The notes beneath the pieces were generated by a model. That model was not told where the DNA came from. It searched no databases and saw only the letters and a program-made list of their open reading frames with translations. From Porticoccaceae bacterium (GTDB lineage: Bacteria; Pseudomonadota; Gammaproteobacteria; Pseudomonadales; Porticoccaceae), in assembly GCA_017858135.1 (NCBI GenBank), contig JAFMBY010000006.1, forward strand, positions 1 to 55,595: a DNA stretch of 55,595 bases, written 5' to 3'. Shown here piece after piece: positions 37,998 to 47,287 of the stretch. The first letter of the stretch is position 1. Every line of letters starts with the position of its first letter. The position numbers were made by a program, and so were the translations under genes.

Positions 37998-39353
37998 CTA
38001 GCGGGGAGCTGGACCATGCTCTTCAGTATAATTCTGACGGCCAATGGCAAAGTACTGCAACCCATGATCTTGAAGGCGTTTTGGATCATAGAGATTGCGC
38101 CCATCAAAAATGACCGGATAGGTTAATGCCGCTTTAATCTCGGCGAAGTTAGGGGACCAAAATGGCTTCCACTCCGTGCAAACAACTAACACATCAGCGC
38201 CACTCAGTGCAGCCTCTTTGGTGCCACACAACAGCAGATCATCACGCTCACCATAGATAGCCTGAGTGGCATCCATTGCGTGAGGGTCATAGGCGCGCAC
38301 CGAAGCGCCCTGCTCCCACAACGCCTCCATTAACAGTCGACTCGGTGCCTCGCGCATATCATCTGTTCCCGGTTTAAAAGCCAGCCCCCATAGCGCGATG
38401 GTTTTGCCACGCAACTCGCCCTCGAAATAGCGATTCAGCTTGTCGAACAGACGATGTTTTTGCTGGTCGTTAACTGAGGTCACCGCACTGAGCAGCTTAG
38501 GCTGATAACCGGCGCTGATTGCAGTTGCCTCCATTGCTCGCAGGTCCTTGGGAAAGCAGGAACCGCCAAAGCCGCAGCCAGGATAGATAAAGCTGTAGCC
38601 AATTCGCGGGTCTGAGCCCATGCCAATGCGCACCTGTTCAATATCAGCCCCCACGCGCTCGGCGATATTGGCAATCTCATTGATAAAGCTGATCTTGGTT
38701 GCCAGCATCGAATTGGCCGCGTATTTGGTTAACTCTGCCGAGCGCACATCCATAAAAATCAGTTTGTCGCGTTGTCGGTTATAAGGTGCGTAGAGCTCAT
38801 GCATCATCGCCTCAACACGCGGACTATCTGTGCCAACAATAATTCGATCGGGGCGAGTGAAGTCAGCGATCGCAGCGCCCTCTTTGAGGAATTCGGGATT
38901 CGACGCAACACTGAACTCGCAGTCGACATTGCGCTTATCGAGCACGGCCTGAATCTGCTCTGTGACTCGATCCGCGGTGCCGACAGGAACGGTGGATTTA
39001 TTCACCACTACCGTGAAATCATTTAAGTGGTCGCCAATGGTACTGGCAACCTTTAACACATACTGCAGATCTGCGGAGCCATCTTCATTAGGCGGTGTAC
39101 CGACACCGATAAAAATCATCTCAGCATGCTCTACAGCCATGGCCGCATCAGTGGTAAATTGAATACTACCGTCAGCTAGTGAACTGCTGAGGTAGTTGTC
39201 CAAACCCGGCTCATAAATCGGTACATGCCCGGCATTCAAAGCATCTACTTTTGCCTCGTCGATATCGACACAAATTACCTGGTTGCCGACATTGGCGAAA
39301 CAGGCCCCAGTGACCAAACCAACATAACCACTCCCAAAGATTGTTATCTTCAA
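37998..39353 (-). CDS. ugd: UDP-glucose 6-dehydrogenase
   Basis: The 451-residue protein has the NAD-binding [11 protein letters not shown] fold and the catalytic Cys in [15 protein letters not shown]. The C-terminal UDP-binding domain reads [17 protein letters not shown]. It makes UDP-glucuronate for surface polysaccharides. It starts at TTG with AAGGA seven bases upstream; no ATG is in a good place. Its convergent partner manC suggests a loose envelope-sugar pair. Confidence 0.96.
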   Translation of the reverse strand: MKITIFGSGYVGLVTGACFANVGNQVICVDIDEAKVDALNAGHVPIYEPGLDNYLSSSLADGSIQFTTDAAMAVEHAEMIFIGVGTPPNEDGSADLQYVLKVASTIGDHLNDFTVVVNKSTVPVGTADRVTEQIQAVLDKRNVDCEFSVASNPEFLKEGAAIADFTRPDRIIVGTDSPRVEAMMHELYAPYNRQRDKLIFMDVRSAELTKYAANSMLATKISFINEIANIAERVGADIEQVRIGMGSDPRIGYSFIYPGCGFGGSCFPKDLRAMEATAISAGYQPKLLSAVTSVNDQQKHRLFDKLNRYFEGELRGKTIALWGLAFKPGTDDMREAPSRLLMEALWEQGASVRAYDPHAMDATQAIYGERDDLLLCGTKEAALSGADVLVVCTEWKPFWSPNFAEIKAALTYPVIFDGRNLYDPKRLQDHGLQYFAIGRQNYTEEHGPAPR

Positions 39354-39820
39354 AACTCGTCCTTATACATTACTGTTTACGGAAGTCTCAATATAGACCA
39401 TAGCGCGCCCCCTAAACTGGCTCAAAACAGACTGTATATCAGATATATTTCAGGTAGCAGGTGGGGTAACCAGGCCTCAATAAAAGTTAAATTAACAGGA
39501 ATTTTTCCAGTTTCATATCCCACGACGATATCTGCGCTTGTTTTATTGTGCACTGAGTCTCGCAAAATCGTTGGTGACCGAAATAGACATATCAATGTCG
39601 CATTTTGACAGTGTATAAGCATATGGTTGCGATATGATGATTTTATCGGTAATTTATTTATCAGCAATAAGAATAATAAATCTAGCGACTAGCACCACAC
39701 TAACGCCACTTATTCTCAGGATACCTTTTTAAGGGTTGAGCTATTTGAGCAAAGGGTCGGTGCAGCTTAAAAATTATAAATACGGTTAAAGCCGTTTCTA
39801 ACACAACAAGGGGAAGGTCT
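39354..39820. other. AT-rich intergenic region between ugd and TonB receptor
   Basis: The 467-base region drives ugd leftward and the receptor rightward. It is noticeably AT-rich near 39420-39780. The open frames in it have no homology I can recognise and no good ribosome sites. A TTGACA near 39605 has no well-spaced -10. The receptor's ribosome site is AGGGGAAGG near 39810. Confidence 0.4.
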
Positions 39821-42472
39821 ATGAAAAAAAGCTCATTTCTAAAACTGAGTGGCTTGGCGTTAGCTATTGCCACTATTTCTAGTGGAGCATACGCTGCACA
39901 GCTTGAAGAGGTTATCGTTACCGCACAGAAGCGTGCCGAAAGCCTGCAAGACGTGCCAATATCAATGACCGCCCTAAGTGGTGAAAAGATCGAAGAAGCT
40001 GGTTTGAACAGCCTCCAAGATCTCTCCGCTTATGTGCCTAATCTCAGCATCTCAGAAAATGCGGTTGCGACCGGTATTTATATGCGCGGTGTTGGCCCTG
40101 GTGCGCAACAATCATTTGAGCAGTCAGTTGGTCTCTACGTCGATGGCGTTCATATGGCTAAAGGCCGTCAAGTTCGCACAGGTATGTTCGATCTAGCTCA
40201 GGTTGAAGTTCTGCGCGGACCTCAGGGCATCCTTTTTGGTAAGAACACGCTCGCTGGAGCGATCAATGTAACATCCGCATCAGCGCAGATCGGCGATGAA
40301 TTCGGCGGCAAAATCAGCGTAACGAAAGAATCTGACAATGGGCAGACGATTGAAGGCCATATCGCTGGATCTGTAACTGATAATCTGGCCATGCGTTTCG
40401 CCATCAAAGATAGAGAAAACGACGGTTATCTACACAATAGCTATGCCAACGAAGACTCACCGAGTGCAGACGAAACCATGTGGCGCCTCAGTGCCAACTG
40501 GGAACCTTCCGAAAATGTCTCAGTAAAATTAACCCATGCTGAGAGTGAGCAGGTTCGTGGCGGTTCTAACATTATTATCAACCAATTTTCAAAAACAGAT
40601 AATACCGGCGCCGCTGATGGCATTATGTTTGGTGTCATGCTCGGCATAGATCATCCCGTATTCGGTCCCCTCTATGCTCCTCAGTTCCCTGGTTTCTTAA
40701 GCAGTGTGGGCGCAGGTGCAATGGATGCCTACCGAGATGCTAAGTCATTTGGTGGCTGCGCACTGGAAGCTTCTTTGGGTCGTTCATCATCTGTCTGTGA
40801 CAACGGCGGCGAAAAACCTGAGGGCACCAACACCAACACCCAGGATACCTCGATAAATATCGATGTTGAATTGGGCAATGGTTACACTTTCACCTCTGTC
40901 ACGGGTCGCGCAGCATACGATTATGAAGATGGGATTGATGCCGACGGCCTGCCGGTTCGATTTATTGGTCGTAGCGACATTTCAGATTACGAACAGACCA
41001 GTCAGGAATTCCGTCTAGCCTCACCTACCGACGGCAAATTCTCGTACATTACTGGCGCGTACTGGGAAAAACAGGAACAAAATATTGATCGCGTCGTTGC
41101 AATTGATGGCACCTTGGGACTACCTGCTGGACTTAGCACTTTCCCCGGTATCGGTCCGTCCCCGACGTTCCTTGCCTTTAATCAGACGCAAGTCGATGGC
41201 ATTAACTTGATCAATTCTATTCTTGGCACTGGTATGAGTTACAACGTTGGTGTACCGGGGCAAACCCTATGGACGTCTGTTGGCCGCGTATCCAACTGGA
41301 CGCAAGAGACCGATGCGTGGGCGGTATTCTTTCAAGGAACCTATAACCTGACCGACACCCTTAGCTTAACTGCTGGTGTGCGCTACACAGAAGAGGACAA
41401 AAGCGCAGTGGCCTCTACTCAAAACACCGAAGGCTTTACTGGATTGGCAACACCCAGTGCCGCACCGTTACTGGAAACGTTAACTAGCTCTCTATTTGGC
41501 ACTTTCAACCACAACTTCACCGATCAGCGTTCAACTGACCAAGTAATGCCTGCAGTTAATCTGGAGTGGAAACAATCCGATACCAGCATGTTTTACGTCA
41601 GCTATTCAGAGGGCTTTAAGAGTGGCGGCTTTAACTCGGTAGATGATCAAAAACCTGTGTTGGCGACCAATGCGTTTGGCCAGGCCTATGTGCCAGACCG
41701 CACTGCTCCCGGTATTGGCTGGTCTTATGAGGATGAAACTGCAAGCTCATTGGAAATCGGCGGAAAGCACACCTTGTTAGATGGCGCCATGAACTTTAAC
41801 TGGGCAATTTTCAACAGTGAATATGTTGATCAGCAGGTGTCTACCTTTGTTGGGTTAGGCTTTGTGGTTGCTAACGCGGCAACATCGAACATTGATGGTG
41901 TTGAGGTAGATATGACTTGGCAAGCAACCGACAACCTAACATTAGGCGCAAACGTAGCCTATCTGGACGGTAGCTATGGCTCATTCCCCGGCGCTGGTTG
42001 TACCGCAGAACAGAGTTCAGGCGTAATCGGGCTAGGAACACTGACGCCAGACTCTCCGGTGATTAGCTTTGACGGCTGTACCCAGCAATTCTCGGGCGGT
42101 GTTCCAACTGGTATCAGTCAGGATCTTGCTGGTGGTCAGATTGGCGCCGAGTACTCCGGCGCAATGTTTGCCGACTATCGACGTCCTTTGGCGAATGGTG
42201 TTACCTGGTTTGCTAGCATTGATGTTAACTTCACCGATGGTTTCTATATGACCGGCGACCTCGACCCAGTTGACTATCAGGAAGGGTTTGAGAAGGTCAA
42301 TCTGCGCACTGGACTGCGTGGTGAAAACTGGGATCTGATGCTCTTTGGTCGTAATGTCACTAATGAGATGACGGCATCAGGTGCAGCAGATGTGCCTCTG
42401 GCCTCAGGTTCTCACTGGCGATATATGAGTGCTGGCGAAGTATGGGGCGCACGCTTCAGCTACAGCTTCTAA
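39821..42472 (+). CDS. TonB-dependent outer-membrane receptor
   Basis: The 883-residue protein has a signal peptide (ending near SSGAYA) and TonB-box-like LEEVIVTAQKRAESLQDVP. The plug carries VEVLRGPQGILFGKNTLAGAI at about residues 127-147. A long barrel ends in ARFSYSF. It is a typical large marine catabolic-type receptor, with ten or more extended loops. It stands alone, with its own promoter region and a strong terminator, and shares no operon with an enzyme or siderophore gene. The substrate cannot be deduced; there is no STN domain. Confidence 0.93.
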   Translation: MKKSSFLKLSGLALAIATISSGAYAAQLEEVIVTAQKRAESLQDVPISMTALSGEKIEEAGLNSLQDLSAYVPNLSISENAVATGIYMRGVGPGAQQSFEQSVGLYVDGVHMAKGRQVRTGMFDLAQVEVLRGPQGILFGKNTLAGAINVTSASAQIGDEFGGKISVTKESDNGQTIEGHIAGSVTDNLAMRFAIKDRENDGYLHNSYANEDSPSADETMWRLSANWEPSENVSVKLTHAESEQVRGGSNIIINQFSKTDNTGAADGIMFGVMLGIDHPVFGPLYAPQFPGFLSSVGAGAMDAYRDAKSFGGCALEASLGRSSSVCDNGGEKPEGTNTNTQDTSINIDVELGNGYTFTSVTGRAAYDYEDGIDADGLPVRFIGRSDISDYEQTSQEFRLASPTDGKFSYITGAYWEKQEQNIDRVVAIDGTLGLPAGLSTFPGIGPSPTFLAFNQTQVDGINLINSILGTGMSYNVGVPGQTLWTSVGRVSNWTQETDAWAVFFQGTYNLTDTLSLTAGVRYTEEDKSAVASTQNTEGFTGLATPSAAPLLETLTSSLFGTFNHNFTDQRSTDQVMPAVNLEWKQSDTSMFYVSYSEGFKSGGFNSVDDQKPVLATNAFGQAYVPDRTAPGIGWSYEDETASSLEIGGKHTLLDGAMNFNWAIFNSEYVDQQVSTFVGLGFVVANAATSNIDGVEVDMTWQATDNLTLGANVAYLDGSYGSFPGAGCTAEQSSGVIGLGTLTPDSPVISFDGCTQQFSGGVPTGISQDLAGGQIGAEYSGAMFADYRRPLANGVTWFASIDVNFTDGFYMTGDLDPVDYQEGFEKVNLRTGLRGENWDLMLFGRNVTNEMTASGAADVPLASGSHWRYMSAGEVWGARFSYSF

Positions 42473-42487
42473 AACTCTCTGTAACAC

Positions 42488-42519
42488 TGAAAAGGACGGG
42501 TATTCCCCGTCCTTTTTTT
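42488..42519 (+). terminator. Rho-independent terminator of the solitary TonB receptor
   Basis: AAAGGACGGG and CCCGTCCTTT arms enclose a short TATTC loop and are followed by a T-run ending near 42519. It starts about 18 bases after the receptor stop codon. Confidence 0.92.
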
Positions 42520-42679
42520 ATACCCACAATAATCTCTCCTGCTGATACCTTAATCTGGTTGCGTGGTTGTCCGAAATTGCAACCGCACTGGCTGATGACG
42601 ACAGTGATACGCAGCGATGTTTCGCTAATATAAAGACCTTAGGCAAAGAACCTCTGGACTAAATTCGACGGAAAATATT

Positions 42680-43477
42680 ATGCATAATAAAACCGCTTTG
42701 GTAACAGGCGCGTCCGATGGCATCGGCCTTGAGTGCTGTAAAATACTCGCCGCCAGAGGTTACAATTTGATTCTTGTTTCCCGTCGCAAGTCGCTATTAG
42801 ACGACATTGCCGACAATCTAAAAAACCGACATCCAGCTATCTCCTGCACGGTCATCGCCGCTGACCTATCGGCCTCGCGAGCCGCTCAAGACCTTTTCCA
42901 AACCGTTGAAAAGCACGGGCTGAAGGTAGACTTTCTGATTAATAATGCCGGGCTATTGCACAACGGCTTTTTTACCCAGCTCGATCTTGCCGCGCAAGAA
43001 AAAATGATCGCTGTGAATGTACTCGCGCTGACCTCGCTGACCCATCTCTTTGCCAATCAAATGGCGGCCGGCAATGGCGGTCATATTTTAAATGTCGCCT
43101 CCCTCGCTGCCTGGACACCGATCCCCAACCAAAACGTCTATGCCGCCAGCAAAGCCTATGTGCTCTCTTTCAGCCAGGCATTGCACGACGAGCTCAACGC
43201 GGCCTGCTCTGGCGTCACCGTGACGGCGCTCTGCCCTGGCTATACGGCGACGAAAATGATGGATAACCCAGATCAAGGTGGCAAGTTAATGGTTCCGGCA
43301 AACCTTTTGCAATCCGCCGCAGAGGTTGCCCAACAGGGTATTGATGCCTGTCTTGCTGGCCGTCCGACGATTGTTACCGGGCTGGCCAATCGTATCACCG
43401 TCGCCATTACCCGCCTGTTCTCGAGAATGACTCTGGCAAAAATTGCCGGGCGTTATTACCGCAGTAACATGCAGTAG
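42680..43477 (+). CDS. short-chain dehydrogenase/reductase (SDR)
   Basis: The 265-residue protein is a classic SDR. It has a cofactor loop TGASDGIG, the NNAG segment (LINNAGLLHNG), catalytic Ser in NVASLAAW and YAASK (Tyr/Lys), with PGYTATKM after. An Arg-rich loop (VSRRKS) after the second strand favours NADPH. It is 32 bases upstream of the extended-SDR gene, so the two form an operon beside the AGPS-like module. A reductase of a ketone such as acyl- or alkyl-DHAP is a fitting but unproven guess. The C-terminal region is basic and aromatic (RMTLAKIAGRYYRSN). Confidence 0.9.
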   Translation: MHNKTALVTGASDGIGLECCKILAARGYNLILVSRRKSLLDDIADNLKNRHPAISCTVIAADLSASRAAQDLFQTVEKHGLKVDFLINNAGLLHNGFFTQLDLAAQEKMIAVNVLALTSLTHLFANQMAAGNGGHILNVASLAAWTPIPNQNVYAASKAYVLSFSQALHDELNAACSGVTVTALCPGYTATKMMDNPDQGGKLMVPANLLQSAAEVAQQGIDACLAGRPTIVTGLANRITVAITRLFSRMTLAKIAGRYYRSNMQ

Positions 43478-43509
43478 TTTTATCGCCATAATAATAAGAA
43501 GAGATAACG

Positions 43510-44490
43510 ATGGATCCACAGATACCCAATAGAGTGATGATTACCGGTGCCAATGGTTTTATTGGCAACAGCCTGATGCGCCACTATCAGCAACAGGGAA
43601 TCGAGGTCGTCGGTGTCGACCTGCACGGCGACGGTGAGACGGTTATTCAGGGCGATATTGCCCAACCCGACAGCATTGCACACTTGCTCGACCAGTGTGA
43701 TGTGATTGTCCACACCGCGGCACTGGTCTCCAATGCTCTCGGCGATGCCGATATGTGGCGCGTTAATGTGCAGGCAACCGCCAATCTGATAGCCGCCGCC
43801 GAAAAACATAAGGTCCGACGCTTTGTACAAATCTCATCGATTGTTGCCTATGGCAATGCCGCTGCGGGTGAGTTGACGGAAGACCATCCGGTGCACGCCG
43901 ATGGCGGCAGCTATGTGTTGACCAAGCTGGCGTCTGAACACACGGTGCTGGCGGCTCAGGCAAGGGGATCGATTGAAGTAGTGATTGTGCGCCCAGGCGA
44001 TGTCTATGGGCCCGGCAGTCGACCCTGGCTGATTTTGCCACTCGAGGCTATCCACAAAGGTCAGTTTATGCTGCCTGAGAAGGGTCTAGGATTCTTTCGC
44101 CCAATCTATATCGACGACCTGATTCGTGGTATCGCGCTTGCCGTTTCGAGCCCCGAAGCCAGCGGTGAAATATTCAATCTCTCCTGCCAGGGTTATATCA
44201 CCAGTCAAGAATTTTTTAGTCACCATTACAGCTGGCTGAACAAGCGCGGACCCATGCTGGTATCGACCAGAGTCGCCCTAATAGCCGCCGCCGTGGCGAC
44301 TAAAATTGCCAATCTGACCGGCACAGTCAACGAAGCATCGACGGCAACGGTTGCTCAGTTATCGACCAAGAGCTGGTTCAGCATTGCTAAAGCGCAGCGT
44401 ATTCTCGGCTGGACACCGGAGGTCTCTTTTGAAGAGGGCATGCAGCGCTCAAAACAATGGGCAGCCGACCAGGGACTGTTAACAAAATAA
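43510..44490 (+). CDS. NAD-dependent epimerase/3-beta-HSD-like extended SDR
   Basis: The 326-residue protein has TGANGFIG at the N-terminus, an ISSIVAYG segment and YVLTK as catalytic Tyr/Lys. RPGDVYGPGSRPW marks the 3-beta-hydroxysteroid dehydrogenase-like class. It is co-directional with the preceding SDR and convergent with the AraC gene, with no gap between stops. Substrates could be a sugar nucleotide, a sterol-like ring or a lipid alcohol; this cannot be decided. Confidence 0.85.
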   Translation: MDPQIPNRVMITGANGFIGNSLMRHYQQQGIEVVGVDLHGDGETVIQGDIAQPDSIAHLLDQCDVIVHTAALVSNALGDADMWRVNVQATANLIAAAEKHKVRRFVQISSIVAYGNAAAGELTEDHPVHADGGSYVLTKLASEHTVLAAQARGSIEVVIVRPGDVYGPGSRPWLILPLEAIHKGQFMLPEKGLGFFRPIYIDDLIRGIALAVSSPEASGEIFNLSCQGYITSQEFFSHHYSWLNKRGPMLVSTRVALIAAAVATKIANLTGTVNEASTATVAQLSTKSWFSIAKAQRILGWTPEVSFEEGMQRSKQWAADQGLLTK

Positions 44491-45531
44491 TCACTCTTTG
44501 AGATTGGCTGCCTCAGCTGCGCGGTAAGAGCCGGCCGTCTCTCCAGTCCACTGCTTAAAGCTGCGATAAAAAGAGCGTGCCTCGGCATAACCCAGCTCAT
44601 AGGCAATATTTTCCAACGTCAGCTGGGTATTTTTTAAAAAATACATGGCCAGTTCATAGCGCAGCTCATTGAGTACATCCTTGTAATGGGTCCCCTCATC
44701 ACTCAGTTTGCGCTGCAATGTGCGACTGCTAATACCGAGTTTTTCAGCAATCATTTCACTTGAGGGCGGTTGCTGATTAAGCATCAAGCGGAGGATATTT
44801 TTGACCTGATCAGTAGTGCGCTGACTTTGATCGAGCCCGGCCAATAGTTTAGTGGCGTGGGCCAGCAACATCTCCAGTAGCTGTTCATTGGCCTGAGGCA
44901 GTGTCACATCGAGCATATTTTCCTGAATACGAATACCGCTGGCTGGCTGATCAAATAGCACTTCACAGGCAAAAATATCCTGATAGTCAGCAAGTCGTGC
45001 CGGATCATCTGGCGCAGAGTGCTCAAACCAGACGCTATCCCAACCATCAACATTAAGGAATTTACGCGCGTAACATACCCACGAGCCGATAACATTTTCG
45101 ACCACGTGACGTTTGACCTCTGGATCACTAAAGAGACACTGCCAGCGCTGTAAGACAACACCATGAGCCACCTCGAAAGAGGTTACCCCCATATCGCCGA
45201 CAATTTTTTCATAGAGCGGAATTTTTGCCTGAATCATTCTCAGGGTGGAACAGTTCATGGAAATATAACCGAGCACGCTAAACGTCGCCGGCTCTACAAA
45301 ACGTGCCGCGTGCAAGCCAAAACAGGGATCATTACTGGCCGGAATCAACAGTGTTAAAAACTGCTCCAGACTGGCACTGGGCAAGTGTCTATTGTTGTCA
45401 TCGAGCAATTGCGAATCAATTCCCGCCTTCGCCAGCAACGGCTGATAGTCAACACCACAGGCTTCTGCGGCATTGAGATACTGCTTAATCGCAGGCACTG
45501 AGGCCAATCCACTACTGACGATTTCGTTCAT
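44491..45531 (-). CDS. AraC-family transcriptional regulator (OruR/ArgR-like)
   Basis: The 346-residue protein has a large N-terminal ligand domain (about 20-210, Arabinose-binding-like, with FGLHAARF and FSVLGYISMNCSTL). A C-terminal double helix-turn-helix follows (about 245-340: MIAEKLGISSRTLQRKLSDEG; TLENIAYELGYAEARSFYRSFKQWTG). A GGAG lies seven bases before the ATG. It is divergent from the AGPS-like/GlpD/FGGY operon and likely controls it, and perhaps the SDR pair as well. Confidence 0.9.
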   Translation of the reverse strand: MNEIVSSGLASVPAIKQYLNAAEACGVDYQPLLAKAGIDSQLLDDNNRHLPSASLEQFLTLLIPASNDPCFGLHAARFVEPATFSVLGYISMNCSTLRMIQAKIPLYEKIVGDMGVTSFEVAHGVVLQRWQCLFSDPEVKRHVVENVIGSWVCYARKFLNVDGWDSVWFEHSAPDDPARLADYQDIFACEVLFDQPASGIRIQENMLDVTLPQANEQLLEMLLAHATKLLAGLDQSQRTTDQVKNILRLMLNQQPPSSEMIAEKLGISSRTLQRKLSDEGTHYKDVLNELRYELAMYFLKNTQLTLENIAYELGYAEARSFYRSFKQWTGETAGSYRAAEAANLKE

Positions 45532-45545
45532 CTATTGCTCCATAA

Positions 45546-45609
45546 TCAGGCAGCTGGCGTAAATGGAGATTCATCTGTCGTTGCCTGACAGTGACCGATT
45601 TTGACTGTC
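45546..45609. promoter_or_regulatory. nested inverted repeats in the araC / AGPS-like divergent region
   Basis: TCAGGCA (45546) pairs with TGCCTGA (45582), spacer 29. An overlapping GACAGT (45587) pairs with ACTGTC (45604), spacer 11. They lie between the AraC gene and the flavoprotein operon and may be regulator sites; AraC proteins usually bind direct repeats, so the assignment is weak. Confidence 0.4.
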
Positions 45610-45669
45610 CTCTATTATAACGAGCGAAGCTCCGTATCAACAACACACTATAATAATAAGGTAATTGCT

Positions 45670-47283
45670 ATGCGTCTTTGGAATGGCTGGGGAAACGAAA
45701 ACAGCGAGCTGCTGATGGAACTGAACAGCGGTTTGCGCAACCTGCTGCAAGCGCTGGTGGGTCCCGCTACGCCCTTAGCTGAAGCCACTCTGGCGCAGGT
45801 TGTCGCCAAGGTTCCCGATTCCAGAGCCCCTGCCCACCCGCTGATCACCAGCGACGCTGAAATCCGTGTGCGTCACGCTCGTGGCCAGAGTCTGCCTGAC
45901 TGGCTGGCCATGCACAGTGGCGATGTCGACAGCTTTCCAGACGCCGTGGCGTTCCCTGAGTCCGCTGAGCAGGTGCGTGAACTGCTCTGCTATGCCAGAG
46001 ACAATGCAATCGATGTCATTCCCTATGGTGGCGGCACCTCGGTGGTCGGTCATATCAATCCCGCACTCAGCGCGCGCCCCATATTGACCATTGATATGAG
46101 CGCAATGAACACATTGATCCACCTAGACCGCGACAGTCAGTTGGCCACCTTTGGTGCTGGCACGCCGGGCCCTGAGATCGAAGCGCAGCTGCAAAAAGAG
46201 GGTTATACCCTCGGTCATTTTCCACAATCCTGGGAGCTTTCAACGGTGGGTGGTTGGGTCGCCAGTCGCTCCAGCGGCCAGCAGTCCCTACACTATGGTC
46301 GAATCGAAAATATGTTTGCCGGTGGCTCGATTGAAACGCTGGCTGGCACGCTCGAGATACCGACTATCCCCGCCTCCTCTGCTGGTCCTGATATTCGCGA
46401 AATGATTCTCGGCTCTGAAGGCCGCATGGGGATTATCACCGAGGTCGTGGTCAGAGTAACACCACTGCCCGAGCTTGAGTCTTTTCAGGTGGTCTTCTTC
46501 CCCTCTTGGGAAATCGGCTTAACGGCAGCCAGAGAGTTAATTCAACAACGTATTGCGCTGTCCATGGTGCGCCTCAGCAATCCACTGGAAACCACCAGCT
46601 TGTTGTATATGGGCGCCGGTGAAGATGCCAGTGGTGTGGTCGCTCTGGAAACGGCTCTAGCCGAAAAAGGTATTGGCGCCGGCAAGGTAATGATGACCTT
46701 TGGTGTCACCGGTTCAGCGCAACACTGCACCTTTGCCAAGAAAATGGCACTCGATCATTGCGCCAGTCTTGGCGGCGTTGCCGATCAGGCTGGCTTGGGT
46801 GATAACTGGGCCCATGGCCGTTTTCGTGCGCCCTATCTGCGCGACCCGCTTGGCAGTGCCGGCTATGCCGTCGACACGATGGAAACCGCCGTTGATTGGT
46901 CCAAAGTGCCGCAGGCCGTGGACAATATCGAGTCGGCCATCCGCAGTGCACTCGCCGATGAGGGCGAACAGGTCCACGCCTACACGCATCTCAGCCATGT
47001 CTATGGTCAGGGGTCCAGCATCTACACAACGTATCTGTTCCGTCTCGGTAATAGCTATCAACAGGCATTGCAGCGCTGGGAAAAACTTAAGTCTGCAGGG
47101 GCTAACCAGATTGTCGCCAGCGGCGGCACCATTAGTCATCAGCACGGAGTCGGGCGTGATCATCGCGATTATCTGGGCGCCGAGAAAGGCGCTCTGGGTT
47201 TGGCGGCGATCCATTCAGTGTGCCAGCTGTTCGATCCCAATGGCCAAATGAATCCCGGCAAACTGCTACCCGACGAGCACTAA
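45670..47283 (+). CDS. alkyl-DHAP-synthase-like FAD-binding oxidase
   Basis: The protein has 537 residues from ATG 45670 (AAGGT upstream); a TTG at 45601 would add 23 residues before it. The FAD domain has PYGGGTSVVGH (118-128), and the segment ELSTVGGWVASRSSG...YGRIEN (about 189-214) is close to human AGPS. GSEGRMGIITEV follows. The C-terminal SGGTISHQHGVGRDH aligns with the AGPS triple-His SHHHGVG, with Gln in place of the middle His. AGPS makes the ether bond of ether lipids from acyl-DHAP and a fatty alcohol; other family members oxidise lactate or glycolate. The neighbours GlpD and FGGY kinase fit a DHAP/glycerol phosphate role. Confidence 0.82.
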   Translation: MRLWNGWGNENSELLMELNSGLRNLLQALVGPATPLAEATLAQVVAKVPDSRAPAHPLITSDAEIRVRHARGQSLPDWLAMHSGDVDSFPDAVAFPESAEQVRELLCYARDNAIDVIPYGGGTSVVGHINPALSARPILTIDMSAMNTLIHLDRDSQLATFGAGTPGPEIEAQLQKEGYTLGHFPQSWELSTVGGWVASRSSGQQSLHYGRIENMFAGGSIETLAGTLEIPTIPASSAGPDIREMILGSEGRMGIITEVVVRVTPLPELESFQVVFFPSWEIGLTAARELIQQRIALSMVRLSNPLETTSLLYMGAGEDASGVVALETALAEKGIGAGKVMMTFGVTGSAQHCTFAKKMALDHCASLGGVADQAGLGDNWAHGRFRAPYLRDPLGSAGYAVDTMETAVDWSKVPQAVDNIESAIRSALADEGEQVHAYTHLSHVYGQGSSIYTTYLFRLGNSYQQALQRWEKLKSAGANQIVASGGTISHQHGVGRDHRDYLGAEKGALGLAAIHSVCQLFDPNGQMNPGKLLPDEH

Positions 47284-47287
47284 TACA

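Noticed and set aside
39422..39667. 81-residue minus-strand open frame in the ugd-receptor gap
   Set aside because: It has no recognisable family, lies in AT-rich DNA and has no convincing ribosome site.
46700..47251. 183-residue open frame overlapping the AGPS-like gene
   Set aside because: It is in another frame of a well-supported flavoprotein gene, with low-complexity basic sequence and no start signals.
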